From contig JAGOAJ010000002.1 in NCBI GenBank assembly GCA_017983955.1, positions 62,001 to 126,000 of the forward strand: DNA of 64,000 nucleotides. The letters are read 5' to 3'. A program made the translations under genes and the position numbers. Shown piece by piece: positions 38,671-47,174 of this stretch. Under the pieces are notes generated by a model. That model was not told the DNA's origin. It was given only the letters and a program-made list of their open reading frames with translations, and searched no databases. This DNA is from Burkholderiaceae bacterium. GTDB taxonomy: Bacteria > Pseudomonadota > Gammaproteobacteria > Burkholderiales > Burkholderiaceae_B. The number at the start of each line of letters is the position of its first letter. Position 1 is the first letter of the stretch.

Positions 38671-38706
38671 AGCCAATAAATATGCGGCTTTTCAAGGTTT
38701 TTTTGC

Positions 38707-38736
38707 TTGACAGCGGCGGGTTTCAAGGGCTTAATA
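38707..38736 (+). promoter_or_regulatory. Candidate promoter of the HU gene
   Basis: TTGACA (38707-38712) and TTAATA (38731-38736) with an 18-base spacer. It implies a leader of about 155 bases with the inverted repeats CGCGGTA/TACCGCG (38737-38743, 38782-38788) and CTAAAAA/TTTTTAG (38873-38879, 38883-38889), the latter beside the ribosome site. Confidence 0.4.
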
Positions 38737-38901
38737 CGCGGTACTCAGTCACATGCATTTTATCTAATGGATGTTGCCGTTTACCGCGACTCTAGTGGTT
38801 GTAGGTAATACTGGTTGTACTGATTGCGTTTCACACTTCAATTAAATGCTTAGGTTGCTGACCGTAACCGGGCTAAAAATAATTTTTAGGGGTAATCCTT
38901 A

Positions 38902-39174
38902 ATGAACAAAACAGAGCTTATCGAACACATCTCTGCCAAAGCAGATCTTTCTAAGGCTGATGCAGGCCGCGCGCTTGACGCTTTTATTGACGCAGTCAAA
39001 ATCACCCTGAAAAATAACGATGCCGTAACTCTGGTTGGCTTCGGTACTTTTGATGTCAGCGAACGTGCTGCACGCACGGGTCGTAATCCACGCACTGGCG
39101 AAGAAATCGAAATCAAGGCAGCCAAAGTACCTAAATTCCGTCCAGGTAAAGCCCTGAAAGACGCAGTTAACTAA
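38902..39174 (+). CDS. hup: DNA-binding protein HU
   Basis: 90 residues, the full HU length. Helical dimer part [28 protein letters not shown], the [26 protein letters not shown] arm with the DNA-intercalating RNP proline, and FRPGKALKD at the end. Compacts and bends DNA as a nucleoid protein. Its Ile codons are ATC or ATT only, unlike several neighbours that use ATA often, as expected for a highly expressed gene. AGGGG lies upstream of ATG 38902. Confidence 0.97.
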   Translation: MNKTELIEHISAKADLSKADAGRALDAFIDAVKITLKNNDAVTLVGFGTFDVSERAARTGRNPRTGEEIEIKAAKVPKFRPGKALKDAVN

Positions 39175-39266
39175 GTACTTATTACGGGCCATTTGCCAAG
39201 TTAAAAAACTAACGCTATAATTCTGTTCTAGCGTTTTTGCCTAAACAGGCAGTGGCCCCAGATAAT

Positions 39267-39342
39267 GGGTGCTTAGCTCAGCTGGTAGAGCGGCGCCCTT
39301 ACAAGGCGTAGGTCACAGGTTCGATCCCTGTAGCACCCACCA
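39267..39342 (+). tRNA. tRNA-Val (anticodon TAC)
   Basis: 76 bases. Acceptor GGGTGCT (39267-39273) pairs with AGCACCC (39332-39338), CCA encoded at 39340-39342. D arm GCTCAGCTGGTAGAGC, anticodon loop CTTACAA with TAC at 39300-39302, T arm CAGGTTCGATCCCTG. Confidence 0.97.
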
Positions 39343-39360
39343 TAAAACGCGGTAAAAATT

Positions 39361-39393
39361 AGCACTTACGGAGCAATCCCTAAGTGCTTTTTT
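39361..39393 (+). terminator. Terminator after tRNA-Val
   Basis: AGCACTTA (39361-39368) pairs with TAAGTGCT (39381-39388) across a 12-base loop, followed by a run of six Ts ending at 39393. Confidence 0.85.
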
Positions 39394-39465
39394 GTGTCTA
39401 CAGAAAAATAAAAAATAGGGAACTAGTTGATGCCGTGTGACGGTTCCTGGCGTCAATAGTATCAA

Positions 39466-39480
39466 GAATGGTTCGCATTC
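39466..39480 (+). promoter_or_regulatory. Candidate Fur box before tonB
   Basis: GAATGGTTCGCATTC is an inverted repeat (GAATG/CATTC) lying 74 bases before tonB. Aligned with the 19-base E. coli Fur consensus, I count ten matches. The gene context (TonB energy system) fits iron control, but the site is degenerate. Confidence 0.4.
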
Positions 39481-39553
39481 GTGTTAATATGCTGGCTCTG
39501 TAGAAATACCATACGCCTATGCTGGTCATAAGCGATATTTTTGTGCTGGACTC

Positions 39554-40447
39554 ATGACGCGCTCTCACGCCAAACCTGCTACTCGTTTTATCCCTGCCAT
39601 TAAGGTTGCTGGCGGCGTAGCCGCTGTCGGTCTGCATTTGGCGGTGTTGGGTATGGTTTTTCTTGCACCTTCAGCCGACATGGCAGAGCCTAGCCTGGAT
39701 GAAGGGACAGAAATACATTTTGTGGAATTGGCCGATGTCGTGGATGATGTTGCCCAAGTGGGTGCAGAGGCAATACCAGAGCTTGTTGAAGAGCAGCCAG
39801 AACCAGTCGTAGAGCCTGTTATTGAGCCAGTACCTGAGCCTGAAGTGGAGCCGGATATAGAACCGGAGCCGGAAGTACTGCCAGAGTCCATACCTGAGCC
39901 GGTTATTGAACCAGAGCCCGAGCCCGAGCCGATACCAGAGCCCGAACCAGAACCAGAACCAGAACCTGAGCCGTCTCCGCCGCCTGTTGTGGTTCCCCCG
40001 CCGAAACCACAACCCAAGCCACAGCCTAAGCCTAAACCCCAGCCTAAGCCCGTACCTACCCCACAAGTTAGTCCTAAGCGCGTGCAGGCACCGGTTAAGA
40101 CGGCCCCGCTTACAGCTCCTAGCAGTACTCCTTCTAAGGCTACACCCAGTATCCAGCCGGATAACAAACCGCGCATGGTCAGCACAGTGGATTACCTGGG
40201 GAAAAGACCTATGCCTATCTACCCACGTGCTTCGCAACGTCGCCAGGAGCAAGGGCGGGTAGTAGTGCGTGTGCTGATCTCGGCGCAGGGCAGCGTTCAG
40301 GAAGCCGAGGTGCGTTCTTCATCGGGCTTTGAGGGTCTGGACCAGGCCGCCCTGAAAGCTGCCCGTAGCGCTCGTTTTAAACCGTATACCGAAAATGGGA
40401 TAGCGTATCGCGCCATGGCCGACCTTCCCTTTGATTTTGTTTTATAG
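39554..40447 (+). CDS. tonB: TonB energy-transducing protein
   Basis: 297 residues. One N-terminal membrane helix (about residues 18-38), a long periplasmic proline-rich spacer (about residues 80-190) that changes from acidic Glu-Pro repeats to basic Lys-Pro repeats, and a C-terminal TonB domain ([37 protein letters not shown]...FKPY) that contacts TonB boxes of outer-membrane receptors. It carries energy from ExbB/ExbD. exbB begins ten bases after its stop. The ribosome site is weak. Confidence 0.95.
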   Translation: MTRSHAKPATRFIPAIKVAGGVAAVGLHLAVLGMVFLAPSADMAEPSLDEGTEIHFVELADVVDDVAQVGAEAIPELVEEQPEPVVEPVIEPVPEPEVEPDIEPEPEVLPESIPEPVIEPEPEPEPIPEPEPEPEPEPEPSPPPVVVPPPKPQPKPQPKPKPQPKPVPTPQVSPKRVQAPVKTAPLTAPSSTPSKATPSIQPDNKPRMVSTVDYLGKRPMPIYPRASQRRQEQGRVVVRVLISAQGSVQEAEVRSSSGFEGLDQAALKAARSARFKPYTENGIAYRAMADLPFDFVL

Positions 40448-40457
40448 GACACAATAG

Positions 40458-41171
40458 ATGCTGCATTTCATAGCTCAAAGCGACATGGTGGGTAAAAGCC
40501 TGTTTGCCATACTGATCATTATGTCGTTGGCCAGTTGGTATCTGATTTTTGTGAAGTCCTTCCTGAATATGCGTATACGTCGTCGATCGCATAGTTTCTT
40601 AAAAGAATTCTGGGCGGCCAGTTCGCTAGAGCAGGTGGAACATGAGCTGGCCACCCACGGCGCGACCGAGCCGTTCTCACATTTAGCCAGTCATGCCATA
40701 CATGCGCGTAATCATCATGCGAAATATGGCGCGTTAAAATTAGAGGAAAAGGGATCTACGGGCGCTTTTGTGACACGCACTATACGCAAGGTCATCGACG
40801 AAGAAACGGCGATCCTGGAAAACGGCTTGACCGTGTTGGCCTCGGTAGGCTCTACAGCGCCTTTTGTAGGCTTGTTTGGGACGGTGTGGGGGGTATACCA
40901 TGCCCTGATCGGTATAGGTATGTCAGATGGGGTGACGGTCAATAGCATTGCTGGTCCTGTCGGAGAGGCACTGATCATGACTGGGCTGGGGTTGGCTGTT
41001 GCGATACCCGCTGTACTTGCCTATAACGGTTTCGTGCGCAGCAACCGTGTTTATCTGGCGCAGTTGGATGCTTTTGCACATGACCTGTTTACGTTTCTTT
41101 CTACTGGACAGCAGGCCGAGTCTACCCATAGGGTTCGTCATGTTGCGCTAGCTGCGTCCAAAGGTGAATAA
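40458..41171 (+). CDS. exbB: ExbB, proton channel subunit of the TonB system
   Basis: 237 residues, MotA/TolQ/ExbB family. Three membrane helices: residues about 8-32, and two in the second half (TVLASVGSTAPFVGLFGTVWGVYHALIGI and EALIMTGLGLAVAIPAVLAYNGFV). The cytoplasmic loop between helices 1 and 2 is long. Forms the proton-motive complex with ExbD. The stop directly abuts the exbD ATG. Confidence 0.95.
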   Translation: MLHFIAQSDMVGKSLFAILIIMSLASWYLIFVKSFLNMRIRRRSHSFLKEFWAASSLEQVEHELATHGATEPFSHLASHAIHARNHHAKYGALKLEEKGSTGAFVTRTIRKVIDEETAILENGLTVLASVGSTAPFVGLFGTVWGVYHALIGIGMSDGVTVNSIAGPVGEALIMTGLGLAVAIPAVLAYNGFVRSNRVYLAQLDAFAHDLFTFLSTGQQAESTHRVRHVALAASKGE

Positions 41172-41618
41172 ATGGCATTCGGAAGCTTTGAGGGCGGTAA
41201 AAATACTAACCATACGATGTCAGAAATCAATATGGTGCCGTTGATAGACGTGATGCTGGTGTTGCTAGTAATATTTATGATTACGGCACCACTGCTTAGC
41301 CACTCTATTCAGATCAAGTTGCCACAGGCCAGCTCACAGCCGGTAGAGCAGGAACCCGTAGTCATCGATGTTGCTGTTGACGACGCAGGTATCTTGTATT
41401 GGAATGAAACCCCGGTCAGTGCCAGTGATTTGGCATTGAAGTTTGCAGATCAGGCCACGCTGGACCCGCAGCCAGAATTGCGCATACGGGCCGATTTGAA
41501 TACGCGCTATGAAGTGTTGGCTCAAGTCATGAGCAGCGCTAAAACGGCGGGCTTGAAGCGTCTAGGCTTCATTACTCGTCCTGCACCTCAGGCTAGCTCA
41601 CAGCCCATCGCAGACTGA
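41172..41618 (+). CDS. exbD: ExbD, TonB system energising subunit
   Basis: 148 residues. The membrane segment MSEINMVPLIDVMLVLLVIFMIT contains the essential Asp (PLIDVMLVLL) that carries protons. A periplasmic domain follows (ELRIRADLNTRYEVLAQVMSSAKTAGLKRLGFITRP). It follows exbB with no spacer. Confidence 0.95.
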   Translation: MAFGSFEGGKNTNHTMSEINMVPLIDVMLVLLVIFMITAPLLSHSIQIKLPQASSQPVEQEPVVIDVAVDDAGILYWNETPVSASDLALKFADQATLDPQPELRIRADLNTRYEVLAQVMSSAKTAGLKRLGFITRPAPQASSQPIAD

Positions 41619-41678
41619 TTACCGCACTGGGTTCCGTGATTTAGACGCGGTTGGACCAGATCAGTATAAAATCATCGT

Positions 41679-42353
41679 ATGCGAGTTTTGCTGATTGAAG
41701 ACGACACCACTCTGGGTCATGCTTTGCACGAGTTCCTAAGTGACCAGGGCTATGCCATAGACTGGTTGCAGTGCGGCGAGCGCGTCATGGTATCCATGGC
41801 GCAGCAGGACTATGGCCTATTGATATTGGATCTTAACCTTCCAGGACGCAGCGGCTTGGATATTCTGCGTGAACTGCGGATGGCGGATCATGGGGTGCCT
41901 GTATTGATCCTTACGGCCCGTGATGGTTTGGATGATCGCGTCGCGGGTTTGGATGCAGGTGCCGATGATTACGTCACCAAACCTTTTGAATTAGCTGAAC
42001 TGGCTGCCAGGGTACGAGCTTTCGCACGCCGCCGTGTCGGCCAGGCGCAACCACTGATTGAAGTCGGTCCCTTGGTATTTGATACGGTAGGGCGCGAGGT
42101 ACACGCGGCTGGCGCACGCATTGCATTGTCTGTACGCGAGCTCTCGGTACTGGAAATGTTGATGGGCAGGGCGGGGCGTGTGGTGACCAAACGCCAAATA
42201 GTCACATCCTTGTCAGCTTGGGATGCTGACTTTAGCGATAATGCGGTCGAAGTCTATGTCTATCGTCTACGCAAGCGGCTCGAAGGGTCTGGTGCCTCTA
42301 TACAAACCGTACGTGGTTTTGGCTATTTATTAGACGTGGACCATGAGGCGTGA
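41679..42353 (+). CDS. OmpR-family response regulator
   Basis: 224 residues. Receiver domain with acidic pocket EDD (7-9), phosphorylated Asp 51 in LILDLNLPG, and VTKPF lysine. Winged-helix DNA-binding domain ends in VEVYVYRLRKRLEGSGASIQTVRGFGYLL. Resembles the TctD/QseB branch. It overlaps the kinase gene by 11 bases, so the pair is co-made; kup follows the kinase by six bases. Confidence 0.94.
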   Translation: MRVLLIEDDTTLGHALHEFLSDQGYAIDWLQCGERVMVSMAQQDYGLLILDLNLPGRSGLDILRELRMADHGVPVLILTARDGLDDRVAGLDAGADDYVTKPFELAELAARVRAFARRRVGQAQPLIEVGPLVFDTVGREVHAAGARIALSVRELSVLEMLMGRAGRVVTKRQIVTSLSAWDADFSDNAVEVYVYRLRKRLEGSGASIQTVRGFGYLLDVDHEA

Positions 42354-43470
42354 TCAACCCACTAAGGATGCTGTAGATACTGGCGCATGGCGTTGGTGGG
42401 CGACGCTCATGCCGCAAGATTCGCTGGCCAGGCATTTGGTCCTGCGTTTACTACCTGCTGTGGTGCTGCTGGTGATTCTGGATGTGTCGGTGACCTGGGT
42501 CATGACACAGAAAATGAGCCTGGAAGATTGGCTGCTACGGGACATTTTCTGGACTATGGTTGCCAGTCAGGTCTTGCTGGTGGCTTTGTTTGCCTGGGTA
42601 CTGATTTCCGGTGTCCGATCGGGGCTGGCCTCCATTAATCGACTGACCAATCAGATTAGGCGTCGATCTATCGACGACCTGCAGGCCTTGGATAGCAGCG
42701 GTTTGCCTGCTGAGGTCGTGCCTTTAGTAGAGCACGTCAATGATTTGCTGTTGCGTCTGGATGACTCCATGCAGGCTCAGAAGCGCTTTGTTGGTCATGC
42801 CGCTCATCAGCTTAGAACGCCTTTGGCGGGACTAAAGCTAGAATCCGAACTCATGTTGTCTCGCGAACTGCCTACCGACGTCAGGGAAAGGGCCGAGCGG
42901 ATCAAGTCGGTCACTGATCGCATGATACGGCTGGGTCAGCAATTGCTGGTATTGGCGCGTGCGGATTCCACCGCCCGTCTGCAGGACAGCTTCGTGCGTA
43001 CAGATTTGTGCGAGTGGGCGCGCGCGAGTGGCGCCGAGTGGATACCGGCGGCGCGTGGTCGCCATTTGGATATGCAGCTTAAGGCGCCCGATCATCCGGT
43101 ATGGATAGATGCCGATCCGCTCTTGCTGGAAGAGCTGCTTAGTAATTTAATCGATAATGCCTTGCGTTATGGCGTAAACGCCAGCACGATTACCGTGCAG
43201 GTCAGTGCCAACCCCCCATCCTTGGCAGTAGAAGACGACGGACCTGGTATACAGGCGGACGACGCCAAGCGGGTATTCGAGGCCTTCTATCGTTCGTCGG
43301 CATCCAGCTACAGCGATGGCTCTGGCCTGGGGCTTGCTATTGTTAGAGAAATTGCACTGGCCCATGGCGCTTGGTGGAATTTAATCAGCCGTCCGACGTT
43401 TTCGGGCTCCCGAATTACTGTAGTGTTTCCTGGCCCGCGCATAGGCGCCAGACTGACCAGACAAGAATAA
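42343..43470 (+). CDS. Sensor histidine kinase
   Basis: 375 residues. Two membrane helices (about residues 30-50 and 70-92) with a very short periplasmic loop (about 20 residues), so it may sense within the membrane rather than a periplasmic ligand. A HAMP-like region follows, then the phospho-acceptor His 155 in HQLRTPLAGLKLE, N box LLSNLIDNALRYG, and G boxes VEDDGPGIQ and GSGLGLAIVRE. TctE/QseC-like. Start ATG 42343 lies inside the regulator gene. Confidence 0.93.
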   Translation: MRRDQPTKDAVDTGAWRWWATLMPQDSLARHLVLRLLPAVVLLVILDVSVTWVMTQKMSLEDWLLRDIFWTMVASQVLLVALFAWVLISGVRSGLASINRLTNQIRRRSIDDLQALDSSGLPAEVVPLVEHVNDLLLRLDDSMQAQKRFVGHAAHQLRTPLAGLKLESELMLSRELPTDVRERAERIKSVTDRMIRLGQQLLVLARADSTARLQDSFVRTDLCEWARASGAEWIPAARGRHLDMQLKAPDHPVWIDADPLLLEELLSNLIDNALRYGVNASTITVQVSANPPSLAVEDDGPGIQADDAKRVFEAFYRSSASSYSDGSGLGLAIVREIALAHGAWWNLISRPTFSGSRITVVFPGPRIGARLTRQE

Positions 43471-43476
43471 TTAATT

Positions 43477-45381
43477 ATGACCAGAATCAACTCAACGGAA
43501 GCTGCCGGGGCTGCCGCCGAAGTCACGCCCCGCACCATCATGCTGATGGGCGCGCTGGGCGTAGTCTATGGCGATATAGGTACCAGCCCTTTGTACACTA
43601 TCAAGGCCGCGATGGCGATGATGCCAGGCGCGGGCCCAGACCAGATTTTGGGCCTGCTGTCTTTATTATTCTGGATGCTGATGCTGGTGGTATCGCTGAA
43701 GTACGTGGGCATCATTTTAAGGGCAGATAACCGCGGCGAAGGAGGCACGCTGGCGCTGTTGGCCTTGGCGGTCAAAGGGCTTTCCGGGCGTAAACAATGG
43801 GTTTTGACGATAGTAGGTTTGACGGGCGCCTGTTTATTCTATGGCGATAGCATGATTACGCCCGCCATTTCCGTGCTATCTGCGATTGAAGGCATGAGCC
43901 TGATTTCAACCACGCTGTTGCCTTGGGTCGTGCCCTTGTCAGTGGTGGTGTTGGCAGCGCTATTTTTGATACAGTCGCACGGTACCGGCACCATGGGCAA
44001 ACTGTTTGGTCCTATTATGCTGTGTTGGTTCTTAACACTGGCTATCTTGGGTGCTTGGCGTATTTTTCAGGAACCACAAATATTACAGGCCTTGAATCCC
44101 ATGTGGGCCTATGCCTTTGTCGCGCAAGCGCCATGGCAGACCTATTTGTTGCTGGGCGTTATCGTTTTGGCGTTGACTGGCGCTGAAGCCTTGTATGCCG
44201 ACATGGGGCATTTTGGACACAAGGTAATCAGCCAAAGCTGGTTCAGTCTTGTCTTGCCTGCTTTGGTACTGTGCTATCTGGGGCAGGGTGCTGTTTTACT
44301 GGCTGACCCCAGTGCAGCGCGCAATCCTTTCTTTTTGATGGCGCCGGACTGGGGCTTGGTTCCTTTGGTAGTGCTAGCGACCATGGCCACGGTGATAGCC
44401 TCCCAATCTGTGATTTCCGGGGCATTTTCAGTCACTAGGCAGGCTGTCCAATTGGGGTTCTGGCCGCGTATGGCCATCTTGCATACCTCGGCCAGCGCTG
44501 AAGGGCAAATTTACCTTCCACGAGTTAATCAATTATTGTTTGTGGCTGTGTTGTTTTTGGTGGTGGCGTTTGGCTCGTCCGAGCGGCTGGCCCATGCCTA
44601 TGGCTTTGCCGTAACCGGCACCATGTTGATGACATCGGTATTGGCGTGGGTGGTGTTACCTCGCAAGTCGGTTGGCGTCAGAAGGGTATTGTGGTTGGCT
44701 TTAATCAGCGTATTCCTGCTGGTGGATGTGTTGCTGTTTTCATCCAATGCCTTGAAGATTTTTGAAGGTGGCTGGCTGCCGTTGGTAGTGGGTTTAGTCT
44801 TGCTTGCTTTGATGACAACTTGGAAGCAAGGCAGGGACCAGATGCACAAGACCTTGGCAGGCGATCAGCAGTCTTTAAGCTCTTTTATGAAGTCGCTGGA
44901 TAAATATCCGCCCACCCAGGTCCCGGGAACGGCGGTATTTATGACCATGATTGTGGATACTGTCCCGCCCGCCTTGTTACATAACTTGAAACATAATAAA
45001 GTCTTGCACAAGCAAGTTTTGTTTTTGCACGTCAGCACTACCGATGTGCCGTATGTACCGCTACCGGAGCGAGTGCAGTTACAGCGTATTAGTGACAATA
45101 GCTGGCAGGCTATTGCATATTGGGGCTTCAAGCAGGAGCCGGATGTGCCGCAGTTGTTGGAATATATCGCCAGCATACACCCTGAGATTAATCTGAATCC
45201 AATGGAAACTTCTTACTTTCTGTCGCATACCACAGTGATTGTGGTGCGCAAAGTGGGATTGCTGTCAGGGTGGCGTCGCCGCTTGTTTTCCTTTATGACG
45301 CGCAACGCCAGCGGCAGCTCCCGTTTCTTCAAGATTCCACCCAATCGGGTGGTGGAAATGGGGCGGCAGCTGGAGCTCTAG
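43477..45381 (+). CDS. kup: Kup low-affinity potassium uptake protein
   Basis: 634 residues, the usual length. Twelve membrane helices beginning GALGVVYGDIGTSPLYTIKAA, with ADNRGEGGTLALLAL, GDSMITPAISVLSAIEG and TGAEALYADMGHFG, the conserved K+-coupling regions. The C-terminal ~150 residues are a soluble cytoplasmic domain. K+/H+ symport. It starts six bases after the sensor kinase, so the three genes form one unit. Confidence 0.96.
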   Translation: MTRINSTEAAGAAAEVTPRTIMLMGALGVVYGDIGTSPLYTIKAAMAMMPGAGPDQILGLLSLLFWMLMLVVSLKYVGIILRADNRGEGGTLALLALAVKGLSGRKQWVLTIVGLTGACLFYGDSMITPAISVLSAIEGMSLISTTLLPWVVPLSVVVLAALFLIQSHGTGTMGKLFGPIMLCWFLTLAILGAWRIFQEPQILQALNPMWAYAFVAQAPWQTYLLLGVIVLALTGAEALYADMGHFGHKVISQSWFSLVLPALVLCYLGQGAVLLADPSAARNPFFLMAPDWGLVPLVVLATMATVIASQSVISGAFSVTRQAVQLGFWPRMAILHTSASAEGQIYLPRVNQLLFVAVLFLVVAFGSSERLAHAYGFAVTGTMLMTSVLAWVVLPRKSVGVRRVLWLALISVFLLVDVLLFSSNALKIFEGGWLPLVVGLVLLALMTTWKQGRDQMHKTLAGDQQSLSSFMKSLDKYPPTQVPGTAVFMTMIVDTVPPALLHNLKHNKVLHKQVLFLHVSTTDVPYVPLPERVQLQRISDNSWQAIAYWGFKQEPDVPQLLEYIASIHPEINLNPMETSYFLSHTTVIVVRKVGLLSGWRRRLFSFMTRNASGSSRFFKIPPNRVVEMGRQLEL

Positions 45382-45402
45382 CGGGTCTGGAATACCTTGC
45401 AG

Positions 45403-45921
45403 TTACTTCGCCCCTGTATCGTCAGGCTGTGCAGGTAGATAAGGCGAGTGTGGCGTCTCTTCAGTTGAAATCACTGGAGCTGGCGTCAGGCTGGGCGCGG
45501 GCTGAGTCTGCACTGGCCCCTGGGTCGTAATTGTGGTTTCCCGCAATACGCCACCCGCTTCTATGCTGCCTTCGGTGGTCGTGTTTTGACCTGACATTTG
45601 TACCATGCAGTCATCCCGCTCTTGGCCGGGCAGGGCTTCACAGCGCTTTGTCTGGTTTTCGGCCGACAGTCGTTCGCCAGTAGTCAGGCGATTGCGCCGT
45701 GCTTCTTCCAGGGCGGCGCCCGCTTCTTTCATGCAAGTGGCCTTGTCTTGATAGCCTTGACCGCTATTGCACAGTTGCACATCTGCCTGATAGCGTTGCT
45801 CTGGGTTGTTGCTGCTATCGTCGGTTGACCCGGCGGCCAGTGCCAACGGTGCAATCAGGCAGGCGCTAAGCGCTAGACCCAGTAAAGACGGGCGTGAAAG
45901 CAAACGTGATCGGTTAAGCAT
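45403..45921 (-). CDS. Exported small Cys-containing protein of unknown function
   Basis: 172 residues from ATG 45921, with AAGGAG nine bases upstream. The signal peptide ends about residue 30 (LIAPLALAAG). The mature region has four cysteines in two short helical segments (VQLCNSGQGYQDKATCMKE and KRCEALPGQERDDCMVQ), suggesting a CHCH-like pair of disulfides. A flexible Thr/Pro-rich tail follows. No function known. Convergent with kup, 21 bases away. Confidence 0.75.
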   Translation of the reverse strand: MLNRSRLLSRPSLLGLALSACLIAPLALAAGSTDDSSNNPEQRYQADVQLCNSGQGYQDKATCMKEAGAALEEARRNRLTTGERLSAENQTKRCEALPGQERDDCMVQMSGQNTTTEGSIEAGGVLRETTITTQGPVQTQPAPSLTPAPVISTEETPHSPYLPAQPDDTGAK

Positions 45922-46057
45922 AATGACATGCTCCTTGTGAGAACTGTGCGCTGTGGTGTGCAGGATGTCCTGTGCCGCAACGCGTTTGGTTAACGGGATC
46001 AAAATGTTCAAGCATGACCCCTAATGCCACAAGTAGCTAGCAAAGCGCGTGCCTGGG

Positions 46058-46414
46058 TTATTCTGGACCCATTTCTGTTGTATTGGCTTGTTCTGCGGCA
46101 AGTTGTGCAGCCCTGGCCTGGCGTTTTATCGCGGCCCGCATCAAGAGTATGGCCGTACATGGTGCCGTAATAATCAATAACACGGTGATCAGTATGGGAT
46201 GCAGTATAGGTCGCTGCTCAACGAACGACGCCACAATAATACTGGCCAGCAGCACGCAGAAAGCGCCCAGCGTGTTGCCCATGGTGGGTGCATGCATGCG
46301 CGCGTAAAAGTCGGGCAGACGCAGCAGGCCTGCCGATCCTATCAAGGTGATCAGGCCAGCGCTAACCAGCAGCAGGGCAACGGGGATGGCAAGCCATAGG
46401 GGTAAGGAGCTCAT
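46058..46414 (-). CDS. mrpG: Mrp-type Na+/H+ antiporter subunit G
   Basis: 118 residues, three membrane helices: VALLLVSAGLITLIGSAGLLRLPDFYARMHAPTMGNTLGA is the MnhG/PhaG signature. Last gene of the operon; ATG 46414 overlaps the F stop. Small helper subunit needed for complex assembly and antiport. Confidence 0.92.
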   Translation of the reverse strand: MSSLPLWLAIPVALLLVSAGLITLIGSAGLLRLPDFYARMHAPTMGNTLGAFCVLLASIIVASFVEQRPILHPILITVLLIITAPCTAILLMRAAIKRQARAAQLAAEQANTTEMGPE

Positions 46415-46692
46415 GGTTCTATAACCTCGCCGCGTAACAGGAACTTGGCCATCGCTAATGAACTAACAAAGCCAAACATGCTGATTAACAGGGCGATATC
46501 AAAGTACACCGCCACCCCAAACTGCAGCCCCAACACCAGTAAAATTAGCATGCCATTGACATACATAGTGTCTAGCGCCAGTACCCTGTCCGTTACGTCA
46601 GGGCCGCGTAGCAAGCGTATGGTGGCGATGGCCAACCCTACAACAAAGCAGCCCAGCGCGAAACTGGCTGCCCAGAATACCAGTGCAATCAT
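46411..46692 (-). CDS. mrpF: Mrp-type Na+/H+ antiporter subunit F
   Basis: 93 residues from ATG 46692, which overlaps the E stop as ATGA; readings to 46815 would run inside subunit E. Three helices with ATIRLLRGPDVTDRVLALDTMYVNGM, the MnhF/PhaF signature, carrying the conserved Asp. Confidence 0.92.
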   Translation of the reverse strand: MIALVFWAASFALGCFVVGLAIATIRLLRGPDVTDRVLALDTMYVNGMLILLVLGLQFGVAVYFDIALLISMFGFVSSLAMAKFLLRGEVIEP

Positions 46693-47174
46693 TCGAATAT
46701 CCTTATAAGGGGACCTTGATAGCGTTGTTGTATAACATTTAGCCATTGTTCTTCGTTCTGAAGATCCAGCACGTGCAGGGTCAAGACGCTGTCTGCCTCT
46801 GAATAGTCGGACCACACTGTGCCTGGCGTGTAGGTCACTATGCAGGCCAAGGCAGCCAAGCCATGTGGGTCAGTCATAGTCAAAGGGATACGCAGAAACC
46901 CGGGTTTGAATCCTGAACGTTGGCCCAAACAGACTATGCGTCCTACAGCAATAGTGGACAGCGCAATATCCACCGCTACGTGCCATATCAGGCTAAGCGC
47001 AATCAATGGGTGCTTGGCACTGGCACGTAATGGCCTGACCGTTAATGCCAACCAGTTCAACAACAGGGCAAACACTGTACCCAGGACGATGTTACCCACG
47101 GACAGCGTGTCATTTAGCAGCAGCCAGATAGCCAGCAGCATTACGGGCAGTATCAGGTAATTCAGTCGCTTCAT
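46689..47174 (-). CDS. mrpE: Mrp-type Na+/H+ antiporter subunit E
   Basis: 161 residues. Two N-terminal helices, then a soluble domain with VTYTPGTVWSDY and LTLHVLDLQNEEQW, the MnhE pattern. ATG overlaps the D stop by four bases. Confidence 0.92.
   Translation of the reverse strand: MKRLNYLILPVMLLAIWLLLNDTLSVGNIVLGTVFALLLNWLALTVRPLRASAKHPLIALSLIWHVAVDIALSTIAVGRIVCLGQRSGFKPGFLRIPLTMTDPHGLAALACIVTYTPGTVWSDYSEADSVLTLHVLDLQNEEQWLNVIQQRYQGPLIRIFE

Noticed and set aside
38670..38693. Terminator after the Cys/Met enzyme (AAGCC/GGCTT plus Ts)
   Set aside because: Only a 5-bp stem with an 11-base AT-rich loop; too weak to list as a feature.
33938..39342. Genomic island integrated at tRNA-Leu or tRNA-Val
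   Set aside because: No integrase, no duplicated tRNA 3' end, and flanking genes (rnr, rlmB, hup) are core genes.
39565..40185. 206-residue Gly/Ser-rich frame on - opposite tonB
   Set aside because: It is the antisense of the Glu-Pro/Lys-Pro repeats of tonB; low complexity, no ribosome site.
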